Shown here: positions 62,597-64,000 of the stretch, piece after piece
Layout: each line of letters starts with the position of its first letter
How positions within the stretch are numbered: position 1 is the stretch's first letter
From: Echinarachnius parma
Lineage: Eukaryota > Echinodermata > Echinoidea > Clypeasteroida > Echinarachniidae
Direction: 5' to 3'
Length of the DNA stretch: 64,000 bases
Assembly: GCA_037951105.1 (NCBI GenBank)
Contig: JBAMJV010004005.1
Coordinates: 79,882-143,881, forward strand
Notes under the pieces: model-generated
Databases searched by the model: none
The model's input: only the letters and a program-made list of their open reading frames with translations
Told to the model about the DNA's origin: nothing
Translations under genes and position numbers: made by a program

Positions 62597-64000
62597 GATG
62601 GTTGGCCAAATGTTATTATAGTTTCTAAATTGAGGTTTGATAATTACTTAGACGTTTGAGATTGTTTTACTGAATAAAAAGCCTGCGGTGGAACTTCCCA
62701 GTATAGGTCTTCATTAGTTAATGTGCAAATAATTAATCACACTTTACGTCAAAAGTAACGATTTTAAGGTTTAACCTGTTATTGTTATGTTTTCCTTATA
62801 GATAGTTAATTATATGAATACTACAAAAAATATATAAATGGCTTTATGAAATATCATCCATTCTTTTTATTTTAAATTGTTAATTTTTTTTCAAGAATCG
62901 TTACATTTGGAAAAAATTACCATATAATTGATAATTATGATGTTGAAAAAATAGCAAAATCATTTATTTAAAAAAAACTAATACCAAAACAATCACCAGG
63001 TGATTATTGAAAGAATACGTCGAAGATCTCTCGGCAAAATACTATTATAATTTGATTTGACGCGGCTTGAAATTTGATTTTCAAATAACGCAAAGATTAA
63101 ATATTTGTCCTGTGCTTGTACAGCGTGTTATTTCATAATTAAGAGCATCTCCGGTAGCTACTCTCGGGAATTGAGCCGCGGAACATCGGCGGACGGACTC
63201 CGCCGCCGCGCGAGGTAGCAGTGGTGGTGGTGGAGAGGTGTTAGACGAGTAATGCTTTGCAATAAACTATCACATAGTTACCAGTGGATGGTGAGGTATA
63301 GTTACGGGGGTACAGGGGAGAAGATATTTACCCCCCCCCCCCCCCCCTCTCTCTCTCTCTCTCTTTGTGAATGCTTTGCCCCATTGTTTGCCCCCTTCTC
63401 CTTGTAGAGTGATAATACATTGAGGAGAATCTAATTATCATGACGTAATTTGCTTAGACTGTTTTCCACCACACCATTTGTCATGTTGCCCCTCTACCCC
63501 CTTCCTCTGATCTCTGCCCCCTTTGTCTCGGTTCGACACTAGTCACACCACGGTGGGTTTCGCTAGACGTGTTTTACATTGTTATCATTATTCAGTCGCT
63601 TGAAGCCGCCATCGCAATTTTAATTTATCATCCAATTATCTTTCTGATTTCCGTCACGTTTACCTCATTTGTTTCAATAACACCTTGCTATCATTACTCA
63701 GCCCCTAATAATAATCTGCTTATTATTTTTGTCATTCAATTCGGATTTTTTTTTTTTTTTAGGTTTACCCAATTTGTTTCAACACCACCTTGTCATAATT
63801 ATTCAGACGCTAACATGTATCCATCAAATTTTAATTAGTTATCCAATTTCAGAATTACATTAACCACATGATTTTGTTTCATTAACTAGGTACTCGTTAT
63901 CAGTAATCAACCATTAATAAGCCGTCATCACATTTAGATTTGTAATTCAATTTAATGATTTCCGTTAAACTTTCCCTTTCACGCAGGCTTCACAACAAGT
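62597..64000. other. Intergenic, no gene recognised
   Basis: A C run followed by CT repeats lies at 63331-63364. A GC-rich patch at about 63170-63220 has CGGCGGACGGACTCCGCCGCC, which can form a short hairpin. The rest is AT-rich. Confidence 0.45.

Overview
This window is animal nuclear DNA: AT-rich, intron-bearing, full of microsatellites and short inverted-repeat transposons, and with almost no protein-coding sequence. The one clear gene is a three-exon, plus-strand homeobox gene of the Unc-4 family (Uncx), with exons at 34825-35134, 40857-41026 and 52104-53048. It predicts a 474-residue paired-class transcription factor. The protein style and the tRNA-derived SINEs and foldback repeats suggest an invertebrate deuterostome, most likely an echinoderm such as a sea urchin. 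That species guess is inference.

Layout. From 1 to about 31.7 kb is a repeat-rich flank. It holds 16-bp TTCGTTATTCCGAAGG arrays, a degraded non-LTR retrotransposon RNase H remnant (about 4.1-4.7 kb), and a roughly 240-bp satellite. Two families of TTAA-flanked MITEs occur here, called A (nine copies or fragments) and B (four copies, one of them near 62 kb). A third family, C, is foldback elements ending in TATAGGTTTTCC (three copies). There are also palindromic families F and G, tRNA-derived SINEs and long GT tracts. Apparently unique sequence lies at 16.8-20.1 kb and 22.2-24.0 kb.

From about 31.7 to 56.5 kb lies the Uncx locus with its likely promoter, two introns (5.7 and 11.1 kb) and 3' flank. 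None of families A, B or C is seen in this interval; only SINE fragments, simple repeats, small inverted repeats and local tandem duplications are. From 56.5 kb to the end is intergenic sequence with a second family-H palindrome, two local tandem duplications, an AC tract, a SINE-like fragment and one B element.

The most unusual observation is in intron 2. Just downstream of exon 2, three degenerate tandem copies of the 3' end of the homeobox exon lie at 41091-41490. They retain a recognisable homeodomain reading frame, and the first keeps a consensus splice donor. They look like relics, or possibly rare cassettes, of a tandemly duplicated homeobox exon. Other notable structures are elements whose inverted ends are built from 16-bp tandem arrays, a TA-flanked hairpin element with arms of about 270 bp, and a palindrome whose arms carry a tRNA B-box-like motif.
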